Source: Pelomyxa schiedti (taxonomy: Eukaryota > Evosea > Pelobiontida > Pelomyxidae). From it: a DNA stretch of 64,000 nt. The stretch lies in the NCBI GenBank assembly GCA_020536535.1, contig JAHLWZ010000865.1:1-64000 (forward strand), given 5' to 3'. Within the stretch, counting starts at the first letter, position 1. Every line of letters begins with the position of its first letter. Both the position numbers and the translations under genes were made by a program. The notes beneath the pieces are model-generated. The model was not told the origin of the DNA and did no database searches. It saw only the letters and a program-made list of their open reading frames with translations. Below, in pieces: positions 47,701-62,421 of this stretch.

Positions 47701-48129
47701 GCTCCGCCGGTGCCCACGTGCCATGTGCTGTGCCTCGACAGCGTTCATCACTTGCAGGATAGAAAGCAATTGGCTTATATAGAGGCAACTGAGGCATCAC
47801 CTTTCCTGCCTGAGAGGAGCAGATCGTGCGGTGTTTCTTTGAACTTCACAATCACCACAAGGACCCAAAGGAGTTGACGTCTCAGTCTACCAATTTTTGT
47901 TTGTATAACCAGATTGATCCATCAATCAAATCAATCCAACTTGAAAAAAAGAAGAAAAAATATCGGGGAGTGACACTGGAACCCGGACAGACAGTGCAAT
48001 AAAAGGATTAAGAGCAAAAGGACAAAAACAAACAATAGTTGAGAGCACCGATGTCGAGGACACTGGAGCGTGTGTCGAGGTATTTGACCACAATCCAAAC
48101 AGGAAGATTGGCAAAAGAAAGAAAGGTTG
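44718..48129 (+). CDS. Large multi-exon protein of unknown function
   Basis: The first exon has MSGILGGIGEALGV, a Gly-rich run and a domain with HGVLVTVNNSTATTFVAAD, PAQIMPFSQIQLATES and IGGNKGVLQYEA, a strand pattern seen in small beta-sandwich domains. Later exons read SLDSKGDLKILTCTLEDLP, QELCLVNDFFSDCMRNED, then helical FRSYLKLPRDRSMVLSHLI joined in phase across an intron (about 46643-46681) to LDVRRRLSAELSELHRIRRQ and HLVLWPLLRAVQ. A Ser/Thr-rich exon follows (47160-47700) and a basic C-terminal part (FELHNHHKDPKELTSQ; VFDHNPNRKIGKRKKG). I read it as one gene because joins stay open, but two genes are possible. A run of about 29 T lies in an intron at 44970. Confidence 0.4.
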
Positions 48130-48172
48130 AGTTCCCTTTTTTTTTTTTTTTTTAAATGGTTCCGCCTTAAAC

Positions 48173-51100
48173 ATGAGACTCGAACAGGAGGCATTGACTG
48201 GATTGTGCGCGTGCATTGAGACGAAGGGTGTGCAACAAGAGTTGGACAGTTCTACTGATGGAAAACTTTCGCAAAATGGGGATGAAATTGGTGTGTGAGA
48301 TTGAGCTCAAACGGTTGTATTTTCGAGGTTGGACCTGATTGAATGTGCAGAGCTTCCAACCTGGGATACACTCATTTCTGTATTGCTGTTGTGTGCGAAC
48401 ACCTCTCCTCAGGCAAAAGAATATCCAGAAGCAATTGTGAATGTGGTTTCCAAGGCTGATGAAAGTATACTTGACTGTTGTGGACATTTGTGCTATTTCA
48501 ACACTACATTGTAGGGGGACCGCGTCTCTTTTTGTGCATTCGGGAACTTCACCAGCGTATTGCCGCTGTTCTCTTGGATTCTGAGTCCCGTGGCGCTACT
48601 CCTACACAATCCAGCTCCAAGAAACGTTCCACTTCTGGGAGTGATGACATTTCTAAGTGCTACCTACATATTTTAGAGGAGGTCAGCAAGGTGCCTGGAT
48701 ATTGTCATGTCATGCAAAAGGAAACATTTTCAAGTTGCTTCAGTGATCACTTCTGCTTTCTGGATCTAATAGTCTTCTGCAGAATTCCTACAGTTCTTCA
48801 CAAGACGGCTCCTTTCACAAACCTCTGAAGCGAGATATGTGCACGTTTTCAGTGTTCTCGTTTGTGCTTATCCATTTGACCTGATGCCGTTTACACATTC
48901 TCTCCTTACATTCCTTGTGGATTTTTTTGATACATACCCGTACTTCTCTTGTCACATGCGAAAACTTACTCAGTAAAAAAAAAAAAAAACCAAAGACGCA
49001 CACAATTTGGAGTCCCCTTGATGACTATGCTTAACCACATCATCGCGTCCTGCGGCATCAATATTATTCAACAGTCACGAGAATGCATGCTTAAAATTTT
49101 TCCATATCTTCTTAAGAATTTCTCTACATCTGACTCTATACTGAAGGTCCACTTAACCCTCCTTTGTTACGGACTCAACCTTTATCAGGGCAATCTAATA
49201 ACTTTCTGCCGAACCCAAGTCCGTCTCCATCGCGAATATTCTGGAATTGTGACCCCGATTAAAGATGCCGAAAGCTTAGTAGAAGTGATTATAAGTGATC
49301 TGAATCAAACGAGGTTCAACAACCTCTGATACTTTTTTCCTCAACATCACAGGTATCTCTCAGTGGAAGCTCCACATTTACCACAGCTGGTTGATTTGGC
49401 TTCCGACTTGCTTGTACAACTTACGAAAGTACAAAGTACCTCAAAAAAAAAATGATACATTCATCATCACCAGAATTCTCAAGTGGAATCAGACCAGCCT
49501 CTCAATATAAAACGCAAGTTTCTCGAACTGCAGGACTTGGAAAGAGATATTAGGGAACCCAAAGTCTGGTAAGAGTTTTCTGTGATAGCTATATTTAACG
49601 TCAAACAAGGTTACAACTTATGACATCTCTGTTAACTAAGTACCCAAATTTGATATCTGTTTCGTTTTCCATAAGAGTTCTGGGCCGAATATGTGACTTC
49701 ATGGAGAAGTTGCCAAGTGATCAGTTTGTTCCTACAACAACCCAAATAAGTAATAGCAACCAATGTCTACAGGCAAGACACAATGGATTGGACATTAAAA
49801 TGTCTGGAAGCTTTGGCTAAAGTGTCTTCGCCTTTCACAAAACAGGACAGTCGTAACCTAGCCACTACACAACGTCGTCCCAGTTCAGATAATCTTATAT
49901 CCTCAACACCTCTTACCGCCGCAAATGCCCTTCCCTCTCCATCAAATGATAAGTCCTGGAAGCATGTAATTTCCATCACCCTCCCCTTTATTCATAATCG
50001 ATGAACAGAAAAACAAAATTAACAGATTTGGAGATTGCTTCTTCATGCACCCGACAGAGCTTTGCAAGTGATGACAGCCATAGTCAATTTTTCGTTGATA
50101 GACCCCACATTTTTTGTGAGTTCCAACGACATATGGAAATCGGCATTTTTTACTTCACGACCTTGCTCTGAGTTTGTTCACAAGAGATTGACTCAATAAT
50201 ATCCTGACTAACAAGTGTATTAGCAACTCATTGACATTCCTGCTCACCTTCATGAAGTGTCATGACTTGCCTGTAGGAAGTTATTTTTTCCTCCCCTCTG
50301 GTTGATACTTTCGTAGAAGTTAATTACAAGCGAATCTGGCACAGCTCGTTCGCTGAGACAAGAGCTCATCTCATGGATTTTGAAACCAATGATCCCAAAA
50401 GTATCTAGCTGCTTCCTCCGTACTCCACTAAGATGCCTAGAAACCAAGTACTATAATGGAGCCAATAACTGGGTTGAAAAGAAATCTTCGTGTGTGGCCA
50501 AGTCCTAAGCTGCTTTCTACCACCTTATACCTTCTTTTCACTCCTGGCATTCCTCCTTCATTACTTGAAACGTCCCAAGTACTCCATCCCTTATTCTCGT
50601 CTTATGTTTACTGACACCACAAGAATGAAAGATTTGCAACTCCACTCACTTCTGTTGAAGGGACCCTTTCTCAGATTGAAGGTGGTCTCACTTCCTCTCT
50701 TGAAATTCTTTTACATTTATACAGAGTCCCGAACTTTGTATCCTACAAACGATTTCCGCAATAAGGGTTTCCTTCAGGTGCAAATTTCCCAAGGCACCTC
50801 TTTAAACCAAATCCCCTCTGAAATGCAGCTTTCTTTGTCAGGGGTACTGCAAAAACACGTTTTTTTTTCATTTAACTTTTTTTAGTTGTGCAATACACTA
50901 CTTATGAAAAGATTTTCAAGATTGGTTTTACAAGAACAAAGTATACAGGAGACAAAGGTATTTATTCTATCTGTGGAAAGTGCCACTGACTTCTGGAGAA
51001 AACACTTCTCGGTGTGGATAATTTCAAATTGGCCTACTGCCTTTCTGATTTTCTTCATCACACTGCACTCTTGATCCACTTTGATTCTATTGTGCCAAAC

Positions 51101-54100
51101 AATCAACAACATCTATCAGATGCCATCAACAATGTACAAATGATACATAAGTACAGAAATTCGGCACTAATAGTTTATTAACAGATGCTGGACACCTTCA
51201 GCAACGACTTTGGTCGTATTCTCGAGTATTCTGAGGCAGACCTCATCACAACACTCCTGAACCAACTCCTAGAACTTACAAACACCATCTCCACGCTTCA
51301 TAAATATCACGACTTCTACCCACACTTGGCTGAGTCTTTGGTGGAAGTGATCAATCAACAGGTTTTATCTCCCTCTTGTTGAGAGATCTGAGGTCACCAC
51401 AGAATCAAGGACTGGCTCGGGCCACTCAACTTAACCCCAGTGATGCTCTAGACCTGGATTGTGGGGCGTTTGAGTGCAACGCCACTTCCCTCTCAAACAA
51501 AAAATCTGTGGAACAGCTGAAGTTGTTTGCAGCGATACTGGGAAGAGTTACATCCTGTCCTACATGCGCAAGCCCTTCTGGACCACTTTCTTTCATGGAA
51601 AAGAGTATTGACACACTTCTAGATGTTCAACTGGACGTCATCTTTGCGGTACTCCTCCCCCATTTAATGAAGTTCTTCTCATTAGCTTTCCAGATGGCAA
51701 AAGCCTTGCTCAATCTTCCATATGCAAGAACTTCTATTGCTCAAAAGTGCCATGATTTATTATACACTGTGAAGATATCAGGAGATTCAAGTGTGCACTT
51801 TTTCACATATCCATTTATTTAGTAGTGATCTATTACTAGGTTTTAGAGGAAATGTGCTCGAAGTCACTTCATTAATTCTAGCTTCTATAAAGCTGAACCA
51901 AGGGTACATCAACCAAGAAGAAGAGTGCCAAACTATAGAAATATGCTCTGCTATGCTTGAAGTTTTATTTCATTTAAACCGGCACCAACAATTGCATTGG
52001 TCAAATCGAAAGTGCCTGGCTGGTTGTTTCCTCATTTTCAAAGTATACTCCATTTACCTTTTTTCTTTACAGAATGCCTTCCATATATTCTCTTCTTTCC
52101 AAACCTGGCTCAAAAGTTCCAAGAGCGATTTTTAAAGTTATTTGCAGACCCGGACTACCGTGTGAGATACCAGATGGCTTTATCAATCAAGCCTCATTTC
52201 ACTGCAAACCCGGAGAGCACACTTTTTCAGGAGATAGAGCAAGCACTTCCTCTTGTTATCACGAAATGTTTGTACTCCCAGCCTTTTTCCAGACTAAGGG
52301 TTATTAGGTTCCCAAGAGGAAGCTATAACAAGTTTACTCACTCTAGCAGATCTAGGTTGCATTCTCCCTTCTCATCTAGGCTCCATTCTTTTTATTATAT
52401 GTTCCCACAGTTCCACAGGTTTACCTTTCCCAACCGTTTGATGAACAAAATCAACTTGTCTTACAAATAGAAAGCTCACCTGATGAAAACCTTTCAAATG
52501 ACGAAACTATGGAGAAAGTTCAACAAGCCATACTGCAGCATATTGCACAGATGTTGGAATATGAGTCCATCCCAAACTTGTTGCGAGAGTACCTACCAGA
52601 GTTATTGTCTAGATGGATACATGGACAAAAGAGCCAACCCATTTCCCGATTTCCCCTCTTCCTGATTGGAGAATCAGACATTGATGAATTCTTTGTTAGG
52701 TGTGATAGTTCTTATAAATTTTCTGCTCACCTTTTTCTCAAGTCATTCAACACTTATTGTACCACGCTTGGTGTATTCCCGAAATGAGAGTGACCTTCTG
52801 AAAGTTAGACAAGCCCACAACTCTGAGAATACCCCAACACTGGAATGGTAGTTGCCCTACATTCAAATACGCCATCTGTCTAAGAGTCATGCTCAGGCTG
52901 TTGAAGCAATATTTCAGTGCAACATTTGCATATGTCTTTCCTCTATATTACATTCCAGAAGAGGAAACTCGGGCAGCCAAAGTATTTAACTTCATCCTTT
53001 CGAAAATTAGCCAGAGTATGTTTCCAACAATAAATACTCCTGGGATTCATTCCACTCCTCAGAGGAAGTTAATCGCCTCATTCCGACGAAGTTTACTCAA
53101 ATTGTGTTGAATATGTTTGATCTGATGACTTTCTCTTCCTCGGAGCAGTTTCCGCACTATCCCCCAGATTCAATATCAAAAGCATTGTCTCACTTGGGGA
53201 AAGATGCTTCCCCATCATCTGACAGCCCATCAATTTGGGATAAACAAATAGCGTATGATGACTCAATACTCAACCAGACTTACTTGAACAATAGTAACCC
53301 AGAATGCTTCCAGTCTATATTCCTCCACATTAACAAGAAGTTCGCTGTCACAAGGCGTGGTGATGAAAAGGAACGTCTTTTTGGTGTTTTTGAGTTCTTT
53401 GTGCAGCAGCTTGGAAATAAGGTGACGGCTGCAAGTACTTTGAGAGGTTTGCCCCTGTGTGTACTGTTGCAAGGTAACACCTCCCAGACGCCATTTTCAC
53501 TTCAGTTCGGTTTATGTCCTGTGAGCATCTTCATGGAAGGGCCTGCCTTTTGTTAAAGCAGTTATGTGAACTTTCTGTGGAAGAAGGACAATTTATATCC
53601 ACCTTGATCCCCTCGGTATCATTCCCCTCACTTTCTTGTGGTTCACATTTCCGTAGCTAATTTCATCCTTGTGGCCATACATTCAACAATCAAGTGAAAT
53701 TTTTGTTGACCTGCTGTCTTATCTTGTCAGTCACCCTTTACTTCAAGAGGCAATTTTAAACCTCAATCTCTTTGATGAAGATCTGCCATCCCTCAAACCT
53801 TATACGAAGGTTTCTCCTTGTGTTTGTTGAGATTTACAAACTATTCAGAAACTGCTCCATCTTCGTGGTGAGAAGGTTCTCAATGATGAGTTGTCCCTTT
53901 TCTTGTCCCACAACCAGGCGAACACACATAAAACTGAAGCTGCCACCCTCTCTAGGCTAAGGCACCTTACCACCCTGCTGGAGAAAAACAGCAATGTTAC
54001 CCCCCCTCAGTTACCTTCCAGAATATTAAAAGTACACTAGGTGAACAATTCAGACGCAAAACCCTTGCTTATAGACCTGGCATGGTGCCTCATTCACAGG

Positions 54101-57100
54101 AGCAAAACTGCATCCCCCAGCATTCTGTATTGTGTTTAGTTGAGTTTCGTTTTATTCATTGAAATAGACTTCAAATTAGTGAGTGCCTTGGTGCAATGGG
54201 CTGCCTGGACCCCTCTATTCTTGCTGATGTAGGGAATCATGTTCCACCAATCAACCCATTTCCAGCTTCTCCCATCTTGCTGAAACAAGAAATGGAAAGT
54301 GTAACAAGACATACACAAGTTTATATTATCATACTTAAACTCTTGGATTCCTACCTTAACGATGACGATGTGTCAGTGATTGACATAACTTCGAATACTC
54401 TAAAGGTAATCAACTGTGCCTTCATGGTCCTAACTTACAAATCCAGCAAATTTTGAAAACTGTCAGTGGTCAAGAGGCTTTCTCTTTATTAGATGCAAAC
54501 GAGCAGAAATTGTTAAGTCCTTTTAAACCTACTATGGCTGTGCCTTCTCCTCGGTTAAAAGGCTCTGGATTATCCTCCATAGACACTTTACCTGTTATTT
54601 CATGACAAGTACTTGCCTAAGGAATTTACATAGTGACAGATTTGGGAGCAGCAAAGTAGCTCTAGTTATTCCATGTGGATGTGTAACCTCACAGCAGCAC
54701 TAACACCATATGCTTTTCAAGTATCCTATTCTTGACTTTGTCCTTGTTTACTGATGAAACTCAGGATGAAGTTTTGCCCTTGTGTGGTCCAATTTGCCAA
54801 GCAAAACTAGAATTTGCTGAATTCCTATATACTCCCCTCGTCTTCAGCATACTGGAGACTGATTTGTCTCAAGCTACAAGTCTTTCTTTATGCTTCCGTA
54901 CTCATCTTCTTAACAGTCCCCATTTAGTCTGTTCCCAATGACTTTTTCTCTTACACGATTAACACACAAAAGGACGTTATTTCGCTATCATTACAAGCCC
55001 TTGATTACTTGAGAGTTAATCTCACTGGCACCAGAAAAGAGAAACCATCTTATTTTGTCAAGTTTGTTCTGTGTATCACAACTTCTGTCTAACCCCTTAC
55101 AGACCATTTTGGGATAAGTATCCAGAATTTTGGATTGAATTCGATTTCATTGGCATTGCCCAGGCAGCAGTCAAGTGCTCATCGTTCTTTGGTGCGGTTC
55201 AGTATGTTGAATTTCACTGTGACAAGAAGCTCTATGATGTTGCTACTAAATTTCCTCTCCATCAATAACCACCCACAAAGAAATCTGTCTGCTTGTCGAT
55301 ACCCCCTGGTGATGAGAATTCTATTAATAATTTATTACTGGATATCTACACGAACATTAATGAGCCAGATAGTGTATGCAACACAGACAGTGGAAAAAAG
55401 AATATGTGACCAACCAAACACTAGATCTCTTGCATTCCTAAGACACATGGAAATGTTCGTGCTGATATCATTACTAGCAGGCATGAATGTAATTGGCTCA
55501 ACCTACTGCGGATGTAAGTTAAAAATATAAATATATGTTGACAGTATTTAGTTCTGATACCTGCCTTGAATCCTCCACATCACACCCTCCCACTGAGTCT
55601 GTTACATCACTCCTATTATCCCTGCATAACTTAGGACAGCAACACCTTCTCGAATTCTACTTGAGTATAAGCCAACTTATTGATTTGAATGCTAATGCCC
55701 CCTTTCTTAGAGGGAATAACTGTCAGCTACCCTGACTTACTTCCAAAAATATCCGAATTTCAGGTTTGTCACAGTAGTTTGCCACACCCACAGAAAGATA
55801 ACATTTTTTCAATCTAGTTTGAGAACGCGTGGCAAAGAATGCAATGGAATCTGGATGCTCCTTTGAGCGTCGAAGGTGACTACCTTGACTTCAACCATGC
55901 AGTCTACTTGTGTCTTCGATCCATTCATGATGGTGACCACCAAATATTCCTTTCGTCCCTTAAATCATCAAGGTTGAAAAAAACCTTTTACCTTAACAAC
56001 ACCTCAATATTAGTAGGATGGAGATAGCACAAAGACTGGGTCGCATGAGTCATGAAAGCAGTAAAGAAGCACACTCACTTTTCGTAAAGCTACAGTGCCT
56101 CTCGGAAGTGAGTCATATCTGGAATATTGTGTGGGGCCCTGCTAGCATGAGTTCTACTGGGCACACACTGTTACCACAGGCATTAAAGAGCCGCCCTTCC
56201 GAAGAGGAAGTAGAAAGTCTGTTCAGCTACTGGAGGGTCAGTCCTCTACAGTTTCATAATGATTGTATCTATACTGTTATCCAACACCAAGCTTATAGAA
56301 AAGTGAGTTATGTGTTCAAAAGTCTTTTGCTATCCTTGAGCCACTTCTTGGAGTGAGGAGGGTTTTCCTTCAGGTAGGCTATGCATCACTGCCCCTTTTG
56401 TTAATGAGCTTCAAAAAGATTCTTGGGCATGAAGACAAGTTACCTCTTATGCTTCGGAATCACGCAGTATTAGCTCGAGGCTCATCTTGCTTCAGTACTG
56501 CTTTCAACCTGCTCCATCAGGTTTTTTTTTTTAAAAAAAAAAGCTAAATGTGTAATGGCGATGAAAATCAGGCAAATGCCCTCGATAGTACAGGCCCACA
56601 CTCTGTTACCTCTGTAATTGAAGAATGTAAAATTTTGTGGCATCAAGGGGAGCTCAATAGAGCAATCGAAATCTTAAAGAGCATTGAGAATAGCCCATCA
56701 CTAAATGGCAGTTCAATTTCTTTATGAGTACATATGATTGACTTAACTGCAGAATCCATTCTTGCAAAAGTGCTTTACAACATTGGAAAGTGGACAGCCC
56801 AGACTAGAGCTGAGCGTGGCCAAATAATCGAAGACTATCTACAACGATCAGTGCAACTCTTACAACACCATGGAAGTAATGTATGCAAGGCTTGCTTTCG
56901 GTTGGCCCAATGTAAGTCAGTAACTACTTCTAACGTGCTAACCTTAAACCAGTTTGTGATGAAATTCACCAAAATTTTATTGACCAAACAAAGGTTTTGG
57001 TGCCTTTAAGTTACCTTTCCAATGATAACACTTGAACTAGTCACCAGAGTGGGAAACTCAACAGAATTTGAGAACTTTGAAAGAGCAGGAGCTAGAAAAA

Positions 57101-59544
57101 TTAAACTCCAAGATGAAGAACTCTGATCAAACAATCCAGCGGTACTTCTTTTTCGGGCATCCCATTAGGTGACTAATTATTCAAAGACATATCCATGTCT
57201 TGGAGCGTCAGGTGGAACTTGACCGGCAGGAAACAGCGAGGACTGAACTAGGTATAGGATGAAGTGGCAGTAATTAGAATTAACGTTGCCCAATGAAGAG
57301 AAAGCTAAATTCTTGCGTCAAGCTGTCCTCAACTACATAAACAGTCTCAAGTTTGGAGACAAGTATGACATCTCATCTGTGTTCAGACTCTGTTCTCTCT
57401 GGTTTTTCAATACCACTGATGATCAAATAAATCTCACGATGAAATCTTCTATTCCCCAAATTCAGGTTTGAAAACTTCTATTTTCCCTTCCTAACTCACT
57501 CAGTCCCGTAAATTTATACCTTTGATATACCAAATCGCTTCACGTTTGAGCTTAGAGAAAAACGAATTTCAGGTGCAACTCTTTCCCTCTATGCCTGCTG
57601 CTCACCCCAGCATAGTCCGCACTACAAGTTCTCCTTGAAAGATGCTCTGCAGATCACCCGCACCATACACTTTGGCAATTATTTGCACTTGCACATGGTG
57701 ACCGGAGGCAGAAGCAGGACCGTCACCATATTGTGGACCAAGATAAAGTCTCAGCCGCAAATGGTATTCCCCCGAAATTTTGCAGGCTTTAACATAAGTT
57801 AAGCGATTTTAAACCATCTTCCTCAAGCAGTAAGCGGGGTTCTTTCTCAAATGAGGCTACTCATAACAGCCTACATAGACGTACTGCTCTCCTATTCCAT
57901 TACACACTGATGTTTTTAGCTGGCCTCTCTTGACTTTAAAGGAGACAGCAAACCAAAGGTTCAACAACCCATTCCGTTACCAAGCAACATACGTGTGCCT
58001 CCTCTGCACAGTGTTGCTGTACCCACTGTGGATACCCCTCTTGACCCCCACTGCAGATATAGTGTAAATGTGCTTTTTAGTACTTCCTTTCCAACGCATT
58101 ACCAAAGGATATAATATCTGTGGATGGGTTTGAAAAGACATTTACTATTCCCGGAGGGATAAATCTTCCCAGGTGTATAATTTGCAGAGGTTCTAATGGT
58201 GTTGGATATAAACAACTTGTTAAAGTTACGTTACCAACTTCATATTGCATCTTAACATTCATACAGGGAACAGATGACTTGAGGCAGGACGCAGTGATGG
58301 AACAGTTGTTTCAGATGGTCAATGTTCTACTTACAGAAAGCCACGAAACACGAAAAAGGAACTTAAAGATTCGCACTTATAAAGTAAGAAGATATTGTGG
58401 TGTAAACTCCCCAACCTCTCTAGGTCGTTCCTCTGACTCCGACATCTGGCTTTCTCGAATGGGTGAATAACACAATACCAATTGGAGAATATCTCGTTGG
58501 TTCATCAAGGTATTTAGCTGGTATGGTTCGAAGTTAACTTTACAAAGAGAACCAAATAACACCACTTGCGCTCACGTGAGATTTCACCCCAATGACTGGC
58601 GCTCTGCAGAATGCCGGTTTCTTTTCGCCTTATTATTATTTTTTTTTCTTACCTTTCTTTTTTGTAGGAAGAAGCTTAGTGCCAATGCTCGAGGTTATAA
58701 AGAAATATGTGACCATTTTAAGCCTGTGTTCCATCACTTTTTCCAAGAGTTCTTCTCTACAGCCTCACAGTGGTTTGAGAAGCAAATCTCCTACACCCGC
58801 AGTGTTGCGTCAAACAGTATCATTGGTGTGTAAACATTCGTGATTGAGGATTGCAAACATCATGCAACAGGTTACATTGTCGGTCTGGGAGACCGGCATG
58901 CACAAAATATTCTAGTTGACAAATCCACGGCCGAGCTTGTGCACATAGACCTTGGAGTTGCCTTTGAGCAGGGCAAAACTCTAAATACTCCTGAACTCGT
59001 CCCATTTCGTCTCACACGTGACATTGTTGACGGAATGGGGGTATCCGGCACTGAAGGAGTCTTTCGGCGCTGCTGTGAAGAGACAATGAGAGTTCTGCAT
59101 TTAAGACACCAAGCACTTTTGACCATACTTGAAGTATTTATCCACGACCCACTGTATCGTTGGGCTCTGGATCCTTTGGCGGTAAGTAGTCAAATTGTAC
59201 CATGTCGTCTAATTTTTTCAGGCACACCGGAGACAAGGTGACTCTGAAGAAGATTCCCCCAAAGAAAACACATCTGTAAATGGTGAGACTGTTCACCTTT
59301 TCTTGTGACTCACAAAAACAAAGCCTTCCCAGGCAATCGTGACGCCGAGCGTGCATTGTTCCGGTTGAAGTTAAAGCTGCAGGCACTCGAATACGGCGAC
59401 CCTCTCTCTGTACATTCCACTTCACGTGCTTCCTCGTTACTCAGAATTCCACAGGTCGAAGGACAGGTTACCCAGCTCATCATAGAAGCAAAAGATCCCC
59501 AAAGACTGGGAAAGATGTATCCTGGTTGGGCACCCTGGGTTTAA
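48173..59544 (+). CDS. ATM: ATM serine/threonine kinase (PI3K-related kinase)
   Basis: Start at [16 protein letters not shown]. Roughly 9 kb of helical-repeat exons follow, broken by more than 30 short introns. The FAT region includes [18 protein letters not shown] (55840) and [20 protein letters not shown] (56070). The kinase domain begins about 58110: [60 protein letters not shown], then the metal motif in [13 protein letters not shown] (58940). [19 protein letters not shown] and [18 protein letters not shown] are specific to ATM rather than ATR or DNA-PK. The FATC end reads [12 protein letters not shown] and YPGWAPWV. Catalytic DRHxxN and DLG are intact, so an active kinase is expected, signalling DNA double-strand breaks. 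The coding size should be near the usual 3,000 residues. AATAAA occurs just past the stop. Confidence 0.92.
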
Positions 59545-59597
59545 AAAAATTGTGTTGTATGTTAAAAGAACAATAAACATAGTGTTTTGTTAGGAAA

Positions 59598-62154
59598 TCA
59601 AAACAGAGAGGGGAAGACTGGGAAAGTTCTGGGTCTTGTTGGCGGGGCAGGACGGGTCACCCAGTTGCCCACTGTTTCTATTAGAAAATGTGGCAATAAG
59701 TGAAAGCCACTGTTTCTTCCACATGCAGGGTGGCATGATAAAGCATAAATCCAACAAATTTTTGCTTTCAGGAAAGTCTGGGCAGTTTGGTGACAAGAAA
59801 TAAAGAACAATACATTAACCTGGAGGGACTCGCTTGTTTGAAGAGCTTCTATCCACATTTCTCTGCAACAACCAGTGTTGGAGAGTTCTGCACCCTTACT
59901 CATTAGAATTTGAACAACTCTAATGGCTTGAGTAGGTCCGCACAGTCTGTATGCAGAACTGTGCTGTGGAAGACTCCAGTACAAGGCAATCTGTAGAGAA
60001 AATACACGGACTTCTGGTTTTTCCTGGTCATTTACCTGAGCTCCTTTCCCTATAAGGAAAGTTATTCTTTCGGCCCTCCCAAAGAGTGCCGCAGAAGCCA
60101 AGGGTGTCATCGTATTTTTCTCTGCAAATCGCCACTGGGCTGGGGTATCCACAATGTCGGGCCGCACAGCAAGTAACGATTGTATTAGATAATCAGATTG
60201 CGGGACCGTGGAGCAGCACAGGTGGACAAGCGCCATTGGGCCCCAGTCCAAAGTTTTGCTTCCTGGCTTTGGCCAAGATGCTCCACATTCAAGAAGTGCT
60301 TGTGCGGAAGGCCCTTTTTCCAACAAAATGGCAACAAACAGAGGTTGCAGTGCTAGTCGGGAAGGAATCCAGTCTACGCCCCAGGCACTGTGTGATTCAG
60401 GAGTATCAACACAGACCCCCGCTTTGGAAAGGGCAAGTATACAATGAGGATTGTTCACAACAACAGCCTCCATCAGAGTCTTTGTGCTCGGAGAGACAAC
60501 GTGGAAAGAGAGTAGCTTCACAAGTGCTTTTGAGTCAGGAGCACAGGTGGCCAGAAGCAGGTCCTCTTCAGTTACTTTGGCACCAGCTTTGTACAAAGTG
60601 CCAAGGCATTTACCGGTACGGTAGGCATGATGTATAGCCTTCCGGTTTAGACCCGGATGATATGCGTTTGGTGAGACCCCATTACCAAGTAAAATCTGTT
60701 TTCTTCAATTTGGTGGCATTGCGAAGAATATGCACACCTTGACTAACGTCTTATCATCGCTCTTTATTGCTGCAAATAAAGCCGCCTCGAGCAGGGGGCG
60801 GTTTCCCTTGCTGTATGTACAGAGCAACGTAAAAATGTCATCCCGTAGCTGTCAAAGAAAAATTATAGTCCTAACAGGTATTTTTTGTTTCCGAGTGAGG
60901 AGGTAACCTTGGATGGTGGTTGTTCAGCACAAAGAGCTAAAAATGTAGTAGAATCTTTTGTTGTGGCACCAGCATTAATTAGAGTATGTACAATCTCAAG
61001 AGATTGTGCTTTAACGGCAACACCCCAAGCAGTTGTCGGACACAGATTGCCCTTCATTCTGAACCATGTAGGAGCAGTTAGATTGGGTTTGTTCCTCTTT
61101 ACATTGTTTTCTGTTGCACACTTGGAGCAAATCCAGAGAGTAAACTGCTGGTCGGTCACAACAACACTGTACTCGTTAGAAATTGCGTTGACCTCGCGGT
61201 ACTCTATCGTCTTTCTCAGAAGCTCCTCGAGACCCTCTGGAGTCATAAACTGTGACGACGCCAGAATACCATCGGCTACCAACGGTCCCTCTTCATACAA
61301 TGCCTTGTGTAGTTTCTGCACCAAGTAGCATGAACAATCAACAGACAAACCCCACAAGAAGAGGGGCACAACAAACTTCGAACATCCTTCCCACAATGAG
61401 GTCTGAATGATGTTTCTCAAAGTAGTTGTAGTTTGTGTTTGCCTCGCTGTTCCCCATAGCCCTCAACCCAAAAGAATTTTTTGTGCACAAACGGCCCAGG
61501 AAGGCCGTTTCACCCGATTCGTGCACACGGGTGCTAGTGGAAGGAATGAACCAGTTTATTTTTGTTCCATGGGGCCTGCTTCAAACTGCAAGGAAAGCCT
61601 CAAGGATAGCAGTTTCACCAATTCTCACAGTCACGGCATTGGCCAGTCTGGTAAAGTGCTTTGCGGAGGTGGAATTTCCAGCATGTGCTGCAGTTGAGTA
61701 TTGCGCTTTGAGGGTGGCAAGTGTATGCTCAAGGGAGCGTGCCACCGTAGGTATCCAGTTTGGTACTTGCAACTAAACACAGGAATTCCCGTACTTTCCT
61801 GGAAGAATAGTGTGGTTAGTTTGGTGTGGACAGTGGTGGGATTTATGGTTTCTTTCTTACTGGGAGGACTTCAGTTCAGCCGGAATGTACTTGAATCCAC
61901 CGCAGGCTACATAAAATGCTGAACTACTCAATAGATCAGAGGCACGCAGTTTGAGAGATATTCACCTGTAGGACATCCATGCATAGAACGCAGGCAATAT
62001 CAATAAGTAGTTTTGATGCTCGTGAGTGTCTTGTCCTTCTTTCCGGGAGCGTTGGTGCCGGCGTTTGCGTTTCTGGGCTGAAGTTATAAATTGTGTATTG
62101 CCGCGTTTGATTCGTCCAGCAAAAATGCATTCCTGAGCAATCAGTTGGTAGCAC
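59598..62154 (-). CDS. Ankyrin-repeat protein
   Basis: The 3' exons (60600-59830) carry degenerate ankyrin repeats: SKALVKLLSFHVVSPSTKTL, NNPHCILALSKAGVCVDTP, MTPLASAALFGRAERITFLIGKGAQVND and TQAIRVVQILMSKGAEL. Another repeat reads SLEIVHTLINAGATTKDS (60980). Upstream exons give IEYREVNAISNEYSVVVTDQ, an ICSKCATENNVK pair of cysteines, and TRLANAVTVRIGETAILEAFLA. The likely first exon runs from about 62154 (PETQTPAPTLPERRTRHSRA, KLLIDIACVLCMDVLQ). Joins between 61530 and 61930 are uncertain. Ankyrin repeats mediate protein binding; the partner is unknown. The stop is 53 bases from that of ATM. Confidence 0.6.
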
Positions 62155-62421
62155 TTTTTGCAGCCATTTACTGCGTGTAGATGCCTCGCCTGTGATGTTT
62201 GTTTGGGGATTATCAGTAATTAATTACGGAACCCAACATACTGGTAAACGATGATAGGCATGGGGTGGTGCAAAGCCAATCCAAGTCAATAGAAACTTTG
62301 TCAAATGAATATGGCGTGTCCACAAATCCATAGCACCTCAGTAATTCCGAGTTGGAGAGGTCGCCGTACTACCTGAACATAACCTAACCCTAAGTTTTTC
62401 CGGCACATGGAGCAAGAATCC

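Noticed and set aside
47142-48216. Minus-strand frames with poly-Lys and hydrophobic ends
   Set aside because: Antisense to Ser-rich coding and to T-runs. The plus strand gives consistent exons and the ATM start.
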